A DNA stretch of 64,000 nucleotides from Rhyzopertha dominica (Eukaryota; Arthropoda; Insecta; Coleoptera; Bostrichidae), in assembly GCA_025024175.1 (NCBI GenBank), contig QCXZ01000137.1, positions 65,312,911 through 65,376,910 on the forward strand, given 5' to 3'. The position numbers were made by a program, and so were the translations under genes. Of the stretch, positions 13,310 through 25,744 are shown one piece after another (positions within the stretch are counted from its first letter, which is position 1; the number at the start of each line of letters is the position of its first letter). The notes beneath the pieces are model-generated. The model worked only from the letters and a program-made list of their open reading frames with translations, made no database searches and was not told where the DNA came from.

Positions 13310-14825
13310 GCCTTCTGCAATTTTAATTCAGACAATGTTCCCCCTTTTATGGAGAAAAGCATGAGTGCACATTTGGTCCACATAATAGTTGGCCTGCTCT
13401 TTTTGCGATCAAGTTTCATGTTACANACAAATAATGTCAATCTTATTTGCTGCATATCAAGTTCTCCGTGAGAAGCTTGCAACTGTTTTTGGTATTTCAG
13501 TACACCCACCACTGGTTATTCGCAAGCCATTAATTCTTCGATAAAAGATATGGTTTTCGCTATAAATCTTGTATCTAATTTTTTCAAATTAATAACATAA
13601 ATTGCGGTGCACAAAGAATCTACAATTTTTAAGCCTACAAGAACTTGAAAGACACAAAATACTAACTGTATTCATAATTCATAATACTTTCTAATAAACA
13701 TTGGAAGCGTTCAGATTCAGAATGTACGACTGATGCACCTCCATTAAAAATAGTCTCTTGTAGCTAAAATAGACATGTTTAACTGTATCTATCAGTAATG
13801 AAGCATTCAAAGCACATATGCTTTGCGACCAATTATAAAATCAATTAAAAGCAGTTAACAGACAAATAGAATCAATTTATAGAACAACATTCAGATCATT
13901 CATTCTGGGCAATAAAAATATGTAATAAAAACCTACAGAAAAAAAACAAGAAGTATTTATCAACATTTCGCAAATGCCCTTTAATTTAAGTATAAAACTT
14001 ACAAAATAAATCAAAAATTTAATTAAGCTCGCTATCTGAGTACTTTTGATGTATTAGGGTCAACCCTAGCAATCTATAAACACTAAATTCCCCAAAAAGT
14101 CACCATAGGGCCGCCATTCTGGAGTCACGATATCAAAACAATTGCTGTAGTTTATGTATCTAGAGGCTTAACGTTGCATTATTACAAATTACAACAAATA
14201 TCCAAACGTGATGAAAACATAAAAAACACAAAATCAAGATACGTAATTTACAAACCACGCCGATATAGCCGTTTAACATGCGTGAGCGCTTGACACTCGC
14301 CCAGTGTCCAGTATCCACTAATCACAGCGTATTAAAACTGCGCGTATATCCTTCCTCATATCCAAAGTGCTTATCCTGGTTGGTTTACAGTGTGTTAGGC
14401 CATTTTGAATATTCAAAATTTGCAAAAAAGAGAAATGTAAATACCTCACAAAGTATCGGTAATATATATCGACAACCTGGCAGAATCCTGCATCCTGTTG
14501 AAGAAATGCAATATTATATAAAGTATTCCATTTAAAATAATGAAGTTTGTGCCTACTTCAGGTATAATCAGCAGTCCGCCTTCTTTGTAAATATTTTTAG
14601 TTGGTTATGCATTTAATCCTGGTTATCTTTCATTTGAACCATTGTGTCAATTTTAACTTAGACACATATTACAGACCGATTCGCGCTTAGTGAATCACCC
14701 TCTTCAGACATTTGAAATTATAAAATGATCATAAATTTCTTACTCTGTAGAGAATTGCTAAATTGTGAAATGTGAGTACCAAATGATAGTGGTCCGAAAA
14801 CAGAACCTTGCCGAAAAGCATTATT
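13310..14825. other. AT-rich sequence, nothing recognised
   Basis: No coding, RNA or repeat signal was found. An 86-residue minus-strand frame at 13252-13512, with one ambiguous base at 13426, was not recognised. Confidence 0.45.
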
Positions 14826-14831
14826 TAACGC

Positions 14832-14950
14832 AAGGTGGTAGATTCTGGTGTTACAGCTCGGCTTATCTACTGGCTCCAAAACGCGTGCCCGTTTCAGATG
14901 GCGCCAGGTTCGTTGTCTCCCAGGTCGACTTGATTTTGCTGTTGTGTCAG
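14832..14950 (+). repeat. Dispersed repeat family B, copy 1
   Basis: It contains 'caaggtggtagattctggtg', and about 60 bases later 'cagatggcgccaggtt' with 'ttgtctccca'. The same landmarks in the same order occur on the opposite strand at 17790-17913. The element class is unknown. Confidence 0.6.
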
Positions 14951-14954
14951 ATTG

Positions 14955-16270
14955 TTGTCTCTGTCAAATTGACAAATAGATTATCACAAAACATTCAAAG
15001 AACTATTAATATGAGTTGTAATTTGTAAGTTATCAGGATGGTATTCAAGAAAATGTATGCACGGCGTTTTTTTACCTATGACATTAGCAGTTTGTGTATT
15101 ATTTGAAACTGGATCAGTTTCAATAAGGTATATGTGACACAGGTTTGTTTGAAGTGTTTAATTACCATATACGTACAATGTACACTACCTTCAAGAATAA
15201 CGGCACACAAGGCATTTGACTAGGTCTGTTTAACATGTCGCCTGCAGCTACACTCCACCTAGTTCCTATATATTGATCCTGAACGATAGAAAGCACATCT
15301 GAGTTGTCTATGCAAGATACTATGAACTATATTAAAAGCAGGTATAGAAAACTACAAAGATATTGTGCAGTAATTAATGCTATTTTTTCAGCATTATTAT
15401 CTGTTGGTTACAATAAAATGTTGGTGAAGGCCAAGACTACAGGGAAATAAACGACAAAAAAGTTAAACTGAACGACTGAAGCTATTGTTATACTAAGTCC
15501 ACTATAATAGTGCTGCCAGTTATAATGCAATGAGAAATTCACTTTAAATAAGTATTTTCTGAGCTTATGTATATATCTACTCAGGATTCGTATAGAACTA
15601 GTAGTTGCTGAAGCAAAAATGAAATAGTATTTAAAATGTAAAATGTAACTACGAGGAATATTAATAACAGGAATCATTATTAAAGAAAAACACATGATAA
15701 TAAATTGAAAGACAATAGATACATTATTTTTTTATAAATATTAAACCATGTTTCAGAAGTTTGAAATTATATTTATCATGATAGCTTTTGTTATTACATG
15801 CTTATTATGTTAAATAAATGTCATACCATATACCTGATGCTCTTTGTATTTAATTTACTATTTCATGTGCAATGAGGTGAATAGCCCTCCGCGAATTTAT
15901 GTTTGCAAATACTAATATTTGTGCTAACTTAAAAATATAATTGTAATATAATGTAAAATATCAATTTATATCAAACATACTTATTCAAAATACCCACATT
16001 TAAGTAAAACGATTAATTCATATTCTTCTATAGACAAGTCTATTTTATAAGTTTACTACCTTACCCAGACGAGTAAAACTGTGGCAAAACCAAAGTTTAT
16101 GGACAAAACCGTCAGCTTTGCTTGTTGGCACTTGATTTTAAATTGCTGGTGTCTGGATGTGAACGTTTACAACTGTGCAATTTTAATTTTGTAGCGGTTG
16201 GAAGTAGAATACCTATATAGGTATAGTAAACGAACACTATGTCACATTTATAAAACTGCAGAACTGACGA
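14955..16270. other. AT-rich sequence, nothing recognised
   Basis: The 95-residue minus-strand frame at 15408-15695 is AT-codon-rich and resembles nothing known; it is treated as chance. Confidence 0.5.
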
Positions 16271-16272
16271 AT

Positions 16273-16452
16273 TGGTTGGTCAGTTGGAGTTGCTTCCTAA
16301 CGTATCGCTAGCACGAGTGGCAAGCTTCTTCAGATCCTTCCATGTCCGGTGCTGGACATAGACAATCTACGATCAGCACCGGAGACGGAAAGACCTCTGA
16401 AGAAGCTTGCCACTCGTGCTAGTGAAATGTTAAGAAGCAACTCTAACCAACG
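16273..16452. repeat. Fold-back element, about 80-bp arms
   Basis: Arms 16273-16353 and 16375-16452 are inverted copies separated by about 20 bases. Both contain 'gcacgagtggcaagcttctt' or its complement, and both end in 'gttgcttc'-type sequence. In the right arm, CTGAAGA (16397-16403) and GAAA (16424-16427) are placed as in a hammerhead core, but the intervening stem is imperfect and the left arm has GATA instead of GAAA. It resembles the palindromic terminal repeats of Penelope-like elements more than a classical MITE. Confidence 0.65.
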
Positions 16453-16459
16453 ACGGCTT

Positions 16460-17785
16460 TTACACCCTAACCAGGACAACAGTTCAGATTTCACTGAGTA
16501 ATATTGTAATAAGAACCATCAGTATTTATGTAAAGTTAAATCCAGAGAATAGGATATACAATACATGTTGATCATTGTTAGGCCAAATACCTATCCAATG
16601 GTTCCGATCCGTTGAGCTGTTCTCGAGCTATAAGTGTGACAGACGGACAATAGCATCTCTTGGAAAATGTGTTAAAAATAATGCATTTGATGAATTAATA
16701 AATTAGTTAAAAGAAGTTGATAACAACATATTCAGAGATAATGTGAAGAAAAAAATGATTCTTTACATGAAAAATTCCAAAAGAAATTAAAAAAAGGAAA
16801 TGCCCATTGTGACGGTTTGTGCTTTCTTTCACATTTAACTTTTACTGCAAATGCAGAAACCATTATTAGTAAATTACAACCACATTTGATTTTGTATATC
16901 ACTACAAGTAGAACAAGACTGCAGTATTCAGTTTGCAATGTGTAGACGTATCCCTTTTTCGTTCCTTTCTGCACAACTTTACCTGTTTAGCTAAAACCGT
17001 CCAACACGAACAACGTCTATGTCCACCTTTACGTCAGTTTTATAAAAACACCAAAACTATATCTTAATCAATATATTAACACTAGTTTATTTTTACTGCG
17101 ATCAGTGCATAAGTTCAGCTACAAAGATTACAAAATATGGTTTTAAATTAGTATATAAGAGTGATATCCTCTGGCTCTGTATGTAAACTGTCAGATCTTT
17201 CCAGGCATTTCAGTCTTTTCACCAGCGCCTTGAGCTCTGAGACATTTGCTCAGGATATTGGACATCGGATACTTCTATAGCAGAATTAGTGCACTGCACT
17301 ACAACGATATCAATCCCTTGGACTGGTCAAATACTTTGCAACTATACTCTATTGTGGGTCTAAATTTAATAATGATTATGAGACTCAGCAGGTTTTTGTA
17401 TTCCTGTCTATACGTGAGGACAAGTACTTTCTAACCATTAGTTACGCCTTCGGAGTTGGACAACAGCAAGGCAGCACACTAAAAATAAACAAATCAACGA
17501 AATATTTCTCACCTTTTGTTCATGTGCATCACTTTGTGTTGATGAATTATACCTACCTGTAAATGCAATCTGCAAGCCCATATCCCTTTGTTTTAATCTG
17601 TCACCATTACCGCCCATACTGATGGTATGTACAACATGGTATAGACTTGTCGTCTTAAAGGTTAAAATCTGCACATTAACATTTATGCAACACTTTTCTG
17701 ATGCAAAAATTTTAATGCTAATGACAATTTCACAATTTGACCATTGCTCGCTGGTTCTGTCACGGTGCTTTGCTTTTGATATTAA
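16460..17785. other. AT-rich sequence, nothing recognised
   Basis: No confident feature was found. The part from about 17500 may belong to the element carrying repeat B copy 2. Confidence 0.45.
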
Positions 17786-17789
17786 TCAA

Positions 17790-17913
17790 CTTGGTCTGGG
17801 AGACAAGAAACCTGGCGCCATCTGAAGTGTACTCAGATTTTGGAACCGACATTTGAACTAAAATGGCCAAAGCTCAAACACCAGAATCTACCACCTTGTT
17901 CAACGTCAAACCA
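17790..17913 (-). repeat. Dispersed repeat family B, copy 2
   Basis: Read on the minus strand it repeats the landmarks of 14832-14950: 'caaggtggtagattctggtg', then 'cagatggcgccaggtt' and 'ttgtctccca'. The middle is about 20 bases longer than in copy 1. The two copies are inverted relative to each other, about 2.9 kb apart. Confidence 0.6.
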
Positions 17914-18379
17914 CTCTAAATCGTTCTCTGATATAACACTCTATGTTGTCTGTTATGTACATACATTATAAGTTTGCTGCCTTTATAACTACAGCCTAAA
18001 GCCTAGAAATGGCATTTTATTCAGCATTACAGTCTAAATACGAGTATCAACATACAGTAGTGCTGCCGAACAGTTATGGCCCTATCTGACAGCTACTAAA
18101 TCCCAACTAATTAGAAGGACTGTGGCACTCCAAGTGATATTTAATTTGAGAACATATTTTAAATTACCTTTTAAGATTTTTCTAAAATGGTTGCTGGCCA
18201 AAGATCCTTCAGTTCACCTAGGCAACGGAAATGCATAATCTGACTCCATCTGATTTCATTAACATTAATCACATTTTAATATACATATCATCCCTTCCTA
18301 TATTATTATATATACTATTGAAAAACATAGAAAAACTAATGCGGGAATATCCAATAAAAACTTACATTATCGCCGCCTT

Positions 18380-18920
18380 CAGTGGGTCATAACAATGCGG
18401 TCACTCCGGTGGACAGACAAGGCGGTTTCACATATGCGCGGGAGATGCAAAAACAAAACATAAGTTACTCATCCGTTAAACTCAAACAGATACAGTTAAG
18501 ACTCACAGAGGGGTTTTCACCCCAGGGCCTCATCCTTGTCCTGTCTATGGCTTCATCCCTGAGATTACATCTTTATCAATGGTGGTTATGAATACCTTGT
18601 TAGTTTTCTCTCTTCAACAACTAGCTAGTGTCAACCTGAAATAGTAGAGGCTTCCCCGAACGCTCACCCTAAGGCCTATAGGGTCGCATTCCAATAGTCC
18701 GGATCGGGGGCACCTAATAAGGCTACCCTCTCCACCAGAACTATGTCATTCGAGTAGCCCGCATTACCCCCCGGAATGCAAGTCACCCACTCGAAGGAAC
18801 CACGGCTGTTAACCGGGCACTCTGCGCTAGGGGTTTAAAACTGCCTGAGGCACATCATGGCCAAAGACCTCGCTCTCACTGCCTGAGGCACATCATGGCC
18901 AAAGACCTCGCTCTCTCAGA
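18380..18920. repeat. GC-rich, repeat-like island, possible 5' end of a LINE
   Basis: Composition jumps sharply relative to the flanks, with many CCC/GGG runs and no open frame that makes sense. The character (GC-rich, sharply bounded, ending in a tandem duplication) fits a 5'-UTR fragment of a non-LTR element or another inserted sequence rather than host DNA. No family could be named. Confidence 0.4.
18840..18915. repeat. Perfect 38-bp tandem duplication
   Basis: The 38-base unit that begins 'actgcctgaggcacatcatg' occurs at 18840-18877 and again, without a mismatch, at 18878-18915. Identity implies a recent duplication or a maintained array. Confidence 0.95.
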
Positions 18921-18929
18921 GCCAAAATC

Positions 18930-19325
18930 AAGAACATTTCTCCCTGTCAAAAATGACACATCCATACTCATTGCCTACTTTTGCATCTCCTCGCGACGCT
19001 GATATTTCTCGCCAAAACAATTAATCGCATGCATACGCATTCGTCTCGATTTTAGTTTTTATCTTATTAACAGCGATTCTAAACATAGCCAGAAATTAAT
19101 AAACGTACAAAAACACCTTTTATTTTAANAATAACGCAGATACAAAAATTGACATTTAACACTATACTATTAGATATATTAACTAAACGCTCCAATATCT
19201 CCCAAATCATTAAGTATTTGATGAAGCTTGCTCAATTTTTTTTTCTTCTGACTTTAGGTACGGTTCAGTTCGATACCATAGGTTATATCAAAAGAGCACT
19301 GACAACTAAACAAGTCATTTTGAAA
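18930..19325. other. AT-rich sequence, nothing recognised
   Basis: No feature was found. One ambiguous base lies at 19129. Confidence 0.5.
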
Positions 19326-19329
19326 TGCG

Positions 19330-19990
19330 TTGGTGCAAACTATACGTTTGTGCTTCCCGAACCGTAAGAGGCCAACTAAAACTGGACGAAGTGATTGATG
19401 CGCCAGCCTGCGACTCGGAAGCGCACATGCTAAAACCGAATTTCATCTCGATCTTCATTAAATCAGCGATGCTCTCAACTGGTCATCGGGCGGACGTGCA
19501 ACATCCGGTGGAAGTTTCACGTTTGGATATCTCCGCGTAGCATCTGTCACTGAAAGGTGACTGAACTAGAACGCTCCACTAAATATCGTGTGTACACCAA
19601 GAGGGACAGTATTTTAGGAAAATTATATTTATGTCGGCAGAGTGGTGGGAACATTAATCATATGCGGGTAGAGCGGACGAATAAACCAAGGGAAGCCGGA
19701 ATTTGCGCTGAGTCGTGTGTATTTTTAGTTTGATCACGGCCTCAGGTTATATAAATTGTACGAATTGGAAAAGGGACGATTTCCGAAAAAAATTATAATC
19801 CAATATCTCGTTCTCGATGCAATAAAGTGTTGTGGGTGCGCACGAATAGAAACTCCCGCACACAAAGGATCGTCCTTGATTCCGTCTTCAGCCTTGGCTG
19901 AATGATGCGATATACAGCGTAAAACGCCTAAAAAGTTACTGGTTCTCGGTGGCACTTCTGACGGTATTTTTCGGTCTTCCCCACATTTTA
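19330..19990. other. GC-richer unique block
   Basis: Open frames at 19325-19540 (plus) and 19734-19955 (minus) have no recognisable relatives. Possible non-coding conserved block. Confidence 0.3.
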
Positions 19991-19994
19991 ATTA

Positions 19995-21125
19995 ATTGGA
20001 TGGTTGTAGCAGGACATTACTTTATAGGCAGTTAGTAAAATTGTTGTAAATTTCTTCGAAATAAAAATCCCTCTCAAACATTGACTTAACAAATTTATCC
20101 TAACCCGATAAAGATCAGCAAAATTCTAGGTGGATTTAAGGGGCAATTTGTTAATACAGCTACACCATACTATTGCAGAAGTTTTTAAGATACATATGTG
20201 ATTTTTTCTTTAATTTTCTTTCATTTCCTACAATGATGCGTATTTATATACTAATTATCTCAGGAGACCGGGGCCTGCAGCAATAAAATTCATTTGAAGT
20301 CATAAGAACAAAGTTTTAATGCAATAATTAAAACATTCAGCCGCAAAGTTAAGAGAAGGGATCAAAGCAACTCCAAATGCAAAAAATATTTCTACAAAAA
20401 ATGCTCAAAACTCCGTCCTTTTGCATCCATTCTATACACTTCCTCTTTGTTTCATGCACTTCTAATGATGTCGCTTTTACAATATACAATGTTTGACGAG
20501 GTCTTTATGAGTATAGGCTAATGCCTCCATTACAAATTTTTCAAAATCCGTTTGTCTGGCGTAAAGCAGTTTTATAAAATTAGTATTTCAAGGCAGTCAG
20601 ACAACTATCATAATTGTTGAAAATAAAATTATTTGGAAAAAGGTTAGTTAGTCATGTCATCGTATTAATAAGGTATGTTCGGATTTATACAGGGAATTAC
20701 ACAAAGTTGGCATTCACTTCGCAAAAATGCCAAAAATAAAATAATTTTTGCTGTTATAATGTTTTCCCCATAAACTTCTGCTGAGCCACTTATGTAAAAA
20801 ACCATGAATACCTGGTGTTTCGGTGAAAACTAGCTTTCTTTGATAATTCTTTTGGAAGGAAAATTGAAACAGGTCGTCTTATATATATATTTTATACAAG
20901 AAGGTATCTTACTATGTAACATCGAAGTTGTCAGAATAACTGTAGATCTCGCCCTTAATATCTCTATTAGGGGAGNAGGTTCGTATAGTACCTCATTTCC
21001 GAGGTCCTGTGTGACAATGCGTATAGAAAAGAAATGATGAATATTCCTTCCAGAAATATTATTCTGAACAATTAATTATATCAAGTTTAGACCGATAAAA
21101 CTTTCAAAATGGCTTCACTCAAAAA
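19995..21125. other. AT-rich sequence, nothing recognised
   Basis: No feature was found. One ambiguous base lies at 20976. Confidence 0.5.
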
Positions 21126-21129
21126 AATA

Positions 21130-21610
21130 AAGGTTAAGTCGCGACTCAAATGTATGCTTATGGCTGACATCGCTGAAAGTATCTAGGGTTTCTACTTCGA
21201 TCTCAAGTGTCCCTAAAGAAAAAATCAGGAGGCGTAAGATCTGCAGATCTTCTGGGTATTAAATACAGTCCTCCTGGAAATTGTCCCCAAGGAATTACCT
21301 CACAGGAGCAACATAATGAGTAGGTGTCCCATCTGGCTTGTATCATCTTGTTTCATGAGGTCAGTGATATGGGGATAGATTAATATTTCTAGCATATCGA
21401 GATAAAGCTAACTGTTGAGATTTTGTTCAAGGAATAAACTATATGATCTCCTTATTATCTCAGCCCACATAGCGAGCTTTTTTTGTCTCCGAGTTTGTAC
21501 GCTGAATGCTGGTGGCTGCTGACACCAGAAACTGGCGTATTGACCATGAGAGCAACAAAATCCAAAACGGCAACAATCGTAGCTAGATCAGCAACAACTT
21601 AGAGGTTTTA
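21130..21610 (-). pseudogene. IS630/Tc1-mariner-type transposase relic, copy 1
   Basis: Reading down the minus strand through several frames gives, in family order: a vestige of the W-C/W-A-G-I strand region ('LAMWAEIIRRS', about 21444-21477); 'YLDMLEILI' (about 21383-21409); a Q-D-G/H motif ('QDGTPTHYV', about 21313-21339) holding the second catalytic Asp; and 'PRRSADLTPPDFFF' (about 21215-21257), the conserved S-P-D-L-T-P-L-D-F-F-L-W segment with the third acidic position. This is the DDE core of the insect transposase family whose C-terminus also occurs at 55659-55910. There are at least three frameshifts and in-frame stops, and no helix-turn-helix region is visible. Dead. Confidence 0.65.
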
Positions 21611-21614
21611 CTTA

Positions 21615-22010
21615 ACCTAGGGGTAGAGGATTATTCTGACAACTTTGAATCTTACATCACAAGATGTCCTTCTTCAAAATTAAATCGGTTTAGGAATTAT
21701 TGAGGGTGGCTCATTTTCACTAAAAAGTATAAAAAAATTTAATTGTTTTTCGTTTGTTTTTAGAATTCGCCTTGAACACTTGAGCAATGGAGAAGTTTGC
21801 ATTGATGTTTTTTCACATTTTTCTTGTTTTGACACCGAGTCGATTAGGTGCATGTCACTCTAAATTCGAGGGGTTTTAATTTCAGCTCGTTTACGTAATT
21901 CGAGAAGATATTTCTGATCGTACCAGTTGTCCTTTCCGCTATTTTGAGTATGAGGAAGAGACTGAAACAACACAACTTCTAACCCAAATAGCACTTAAAA
22001 AACTAAAGAG
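21615..22010. other. AT-rich sequence, nothing recognised
   Basis: No feature was found. Confidence 0.5.
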
Positions 22011-22014
22011 CAAT

Positions 22015-22640
22015 ACTCTTGGCTTGGGCAACATGCGTGTGCAATCCCTACTTCCGTTACATTTACTCAGATATGAATAACCTAGCGAAGCATCTCTGCT
22101 TGGTTGCGCTCGTCGTATTCATTCATTAAGAGTTCATCTGGTGACATGTTGTATTTATAGATGCACATCTGCTGCTAGGACGTCCATTCATAAGTTGCCT
22201 ATTTGTTGGCAGCTAGGACTGCGGAACAACAGGAGCAATGAGATGCAAAGCATATTGCCGAAGCATTAACAAATGAAGCTCGTTTATAATTAGTTCCGTT
22301 GCGAGACACGCGATTCGCGAAAATCTGTATTTTCACCAATTAATTCTGCTGCCATGGTGTACGCGTCAACTTTAGGATTTCGCAGGCTGGTAATTAGTTT
22401 GCCAACAATCGCTTCTTAGCATTTAAATTGAGTTTTGGGAATTATTGAAATAAAGGCGAATGCCGTTTCGTGTTTAATAAATTCTTTAACTGGCTAATCC
22501 ATATTAATTTGTAAAACTTTCGCCGCGCGAGTTTCCGAATTTGATTAGACAAATTAAGGAACAAAACATGCAGCCCCATTGGAGTGATAGAACACGTTTC
22601 ATTCTTTTAAGCTGTTGTGCCTGTTGGTTCGCCTAACCGC
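22015..22640. other. GC-richer unique block with TAATTA-like cores
   Basis: It contains repeated 'ttaatt/aattag' cores (for example near 22288, 22340 and 22392) in mixed-composition DNA without coding potential. Possible regulatory block; inference only. Confidence 0.3.
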
Positions 22641-22644
22641 ATTA

Positions 22645-23530
22645 TTATATATACAATATAATGATTAAGACACCAGCTTTTCCAGATATTTGGAAGATAC
22701 GATCCTAAGAAACAGAAAATTATTGACCCGCTGAGTTATTTCTCAACTACTTTGCGAAAACATCTGAATTCATCTTGCCATCACACTAATTTATGCCAAA
22801 GACAGATAAGCCTTGGAACTCCAACACATTTTATGTCAAGACATGCAATTGTAACAAAGCCTTCTTTCAATGTGCACGAGAAAACCATCTTGCAACTTTT
22901 TCAAAAAAACGTTTTTTGAATCCAGTAGCCTCTTGTTATGGGATCTGCCTACCCTCTCTGAATGTTATACGGGCAAGAGGCGTAGATATTTCAATTCTTT
23001 ACCCGGTACATTTGTTCCAACATCTTTAGTATCGAATATGGGGCCGCTGTTCTTTATTATGATGCCTGTAATAAAGCTACTTTAAAACAGAAAACCGATC
23101 AATTTTTATTATGAAAACATGTACTAACGTATTATCATAAGTAATCAACGTATCTACCTGAATTTGCAGAAACACAATTACCTACAATAGAAAACCATAA
23201 ATATGAATAAATAAGAACTGCGATCAAATTCACTTGTCAGACAAGACAAACCTAGGGGAAAATACATAATCCTGGAAGGACTGTGTGTTTGTGGATGTCC
23301 TTTATGTATGTAGAATATGTAATTATTCAATAAAGCACAATAAAACTATTGAACTGGCTAATTGCCAAATAGGCAGGGCCAATAATAATAAAAAATTATT
23401 GAATAAGTCCAAAAACCACTAAAGGAAGCAAATGCCAAGGGTAACCTGGCATAAGCCTCAATAACTGTGGTGTAACAATTATAACAACAACAAAGTATTT
23501 GCAATTTTCAGACTTCTTAACATTTTCAAA
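22645..23530. other. AT-rich sequence, nothing recognised
   Basis: Two overlapping plus-strand frames (22793-23029 and 22870-23085) have no recognisable relatives. Confidence 0.45.
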
Positions 23531-23539
23531 AACAGTCTC

Positions 23540-24260
23540 TTACTGCATCCACAAAATGCTTGCATGAAGGGGGATGAGACCTATTCAGATTTTTGCTACG
23601 ATGCTCGAGCTGGTAATGAGTTTCCCTCACATTGTTGAAAAGCTGGTTTGTGGTTTCGAAAGAGAACCAAGCTGGATGAAAGTTGATAGTATTTAATAGT
23701 TTGGTGAAGCCTTTATATATTAGCGATGAAAAAGGAAGAAATACTCAAGAATTTTTAAGACTGTTGCTAGATATACTGACCAGTACCCATAGCTTTCATT
23801 TTTTACACAAGTATTGATAAAAAGTAAAAATTCCTCAGTACAATTATCCCTTGCTAAATTGTCTCTAATTGGCTTAAAACGGTGGTCATTGGGAGGGTAA
23901 AAGAACTCTCTCAGCCACGCCGTAGACTGCACTACGTTTACATTTAAAAGGTCGGTAGGAAGAAGTACTTTTACGATACTAGTACGTCATAATTTGTTAT
24001 AATTTTAGCATTTTCAATTAATAGAGCAAATTCAAGAAAGTTAATAGAATCTTTTTCTGAGATAGTCTAATATTTCAGTAGTTTTGGTTTATGATAAAAC
24101 TTCGTCGACATTACAAGCTATTATTGGTAACACAAGAGACCCCATAGCAAAACCAAAAACCTGTTCGTATATGCTACCCTGATACGTAAAAACAGATGAA
24201 CCATTACAGAGAGTAACTCATTCCTTGGCATGAAATGCAATGCCGGATCTATTACAGCAT
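23540..24260 (-). pseudogene. Penelope-like element reverse transcriptase relic
   Basis: The minus strand near 24110-24200 encodes 'YQGSIYEQVFGFAMGS' followed by 'VLPIIA', closely matching the Penelope-like RT signature of F-x-G-x-I-Y-x-Q-x-x-G-x-A-M-G-S-P-L-S-P-x-I-A. Further down the same strand come 'NYDVLVS' (about 23990-24010) and 'LNTINFHPAWFSFE' (about 23640-23690), which resemble other parts of the same RT. 'NYDVLVS' would normally lie upstream of A-M-G-S, so the order suggests two truncated tandem copies or rearrangement. Stops and shifts are numerous. The A-M-G-S motif is the solid evidence; the rest is weaker. Confidence 0.55.
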
Positions 24261-24264
24261 TGGT

Positions 24265-25435
24265 AGACAGAAAATGCATCTAAATGAATTAACTTGTAAT
24301 TGTGAGCATTATTATCGTTCAACGGTTCTTACTTATTTAGCTAATTCAAGTAAATTTTTAAAAGAAGTAAGACAGGGTTAGTTACTAACCAGTGATAAAA
24401 CAGACCACATGGAATTACACGTTTTGTAAATTTTAAGTAAACTTTAAAGCATTGTGGCATGTCAAACTAACATAAATTTTATTAACTATATATTTTTATG
24501 AAATAATTTTTAAGGTGGAACAACGTATTTAATTTTAAATACATCAACTCATCTCAAAGCAAGTTATTTTGTCACATATTCTTCTGAAAGCATTACCCTT
24601 TCAACTTTGATTGTAATGATGTTGCTTACCGTGACTCACCTTTTAGCTTTCATTTTACCCACAATCAACAAAAGAATAAATTACATTTTTGCAATCAATC
24701 GTCAAAATTAAATTATTTTGAAATTTGAGAGTGGATATAACAACTATTTTATATAATTTTTATAATTTCAGCTATACTACAATGCCAAATTTTTATTGAT
24801 ATTTAATATTGTGATTGCGTTGCTGGCATTTAAATTGCTATTTGTTTGAAGTCAAGCCTGATACTTCCTATTTATCTGACCATGTCAGAACTAGTTGTTC
24901 AGGTTATAATTATGTTTTTGTTTGGTGTTGACGATGGCTATTAGTAACCTACATGTATTTTTCATAAAGTTAAAAAAAATGGGTTTAATTTTTTTAAGAA
25001 AACTACGACAATGCAAAAACAGTAATTTATTTGCAGGTTACTTGTGTCCGATTCAAATTACAGGTTCTACTAGTAATATGCGACGTGATATACGTAAAAG
25101 ATTTGGGATAAACAGTTCGGCGTTATAAAGACGATTACTAAGATGTTGCATTTCTATAACTGAGAACAAACGTAAATGTTAAATCACATGAATAAGTTTA
25201 GAGCACTTGAATTATAACGGAGGAGTGGATTATTTACATTGTCATACCCTAAACAAAGACATATATAAATGAAATATCTTAATTGCTTGAATTCTAACAT
25301 TTTCCAAAGGAAGGTGCATCACAAAAGCCGATCTGAAGAAGCGACCATCTGCCACGTGAAAAAAAATAGTTTTTTTTCGGACAATATATCACGTCACCAT
25401 TTTAATCAGTTTGTCGGTTCCCGTGAAATTTACTG
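24265..25435. other. AT-rich sequence, nothing recognised
   Basis: No feature was found. Confidence 0.5.
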
Positions 25436-25439
25436 TAAC

Positions 25440-25740
25440 CCCCGTATCCCAACGCTACAATAAAATGTCACTTTTACCGTTACCTATATAAATGCGCCGT
25501 GCTGCCACAAGTCGTTATGCGAATTGCGAATCCCTACTTTCCAATCTCCAATATGCAGTATTAGGGATGCTGGAAAGCGATTTCCACTTATGCTAAAGGT
25601 ATTGGTTGGGAATCAATACCGGGAGCAACTTTTGATGGTTTACTTTTATCGGCACATCATCCGCTGGCTTTATGTACCGGCTTCGGGCGAATTTGATAGT
25701 ACTCAAGTGTACGAGCACACTTTTTATCCTTAAAATCATT
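25440..25740. other. Small GC-richer block
   Basis: Open on both strands at once (25524-25733 plus, part of 25593-25958 minus) with no family resemblance; probably non-coding. Confidence 0.3.
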
Positions 25741-25744
25741 ATTA

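Noticed and set aside
15408..15695. 95-codon minus-strand open frame
   Set aside because: Hydrophobic, AT-rich chance frame without family resemblance.
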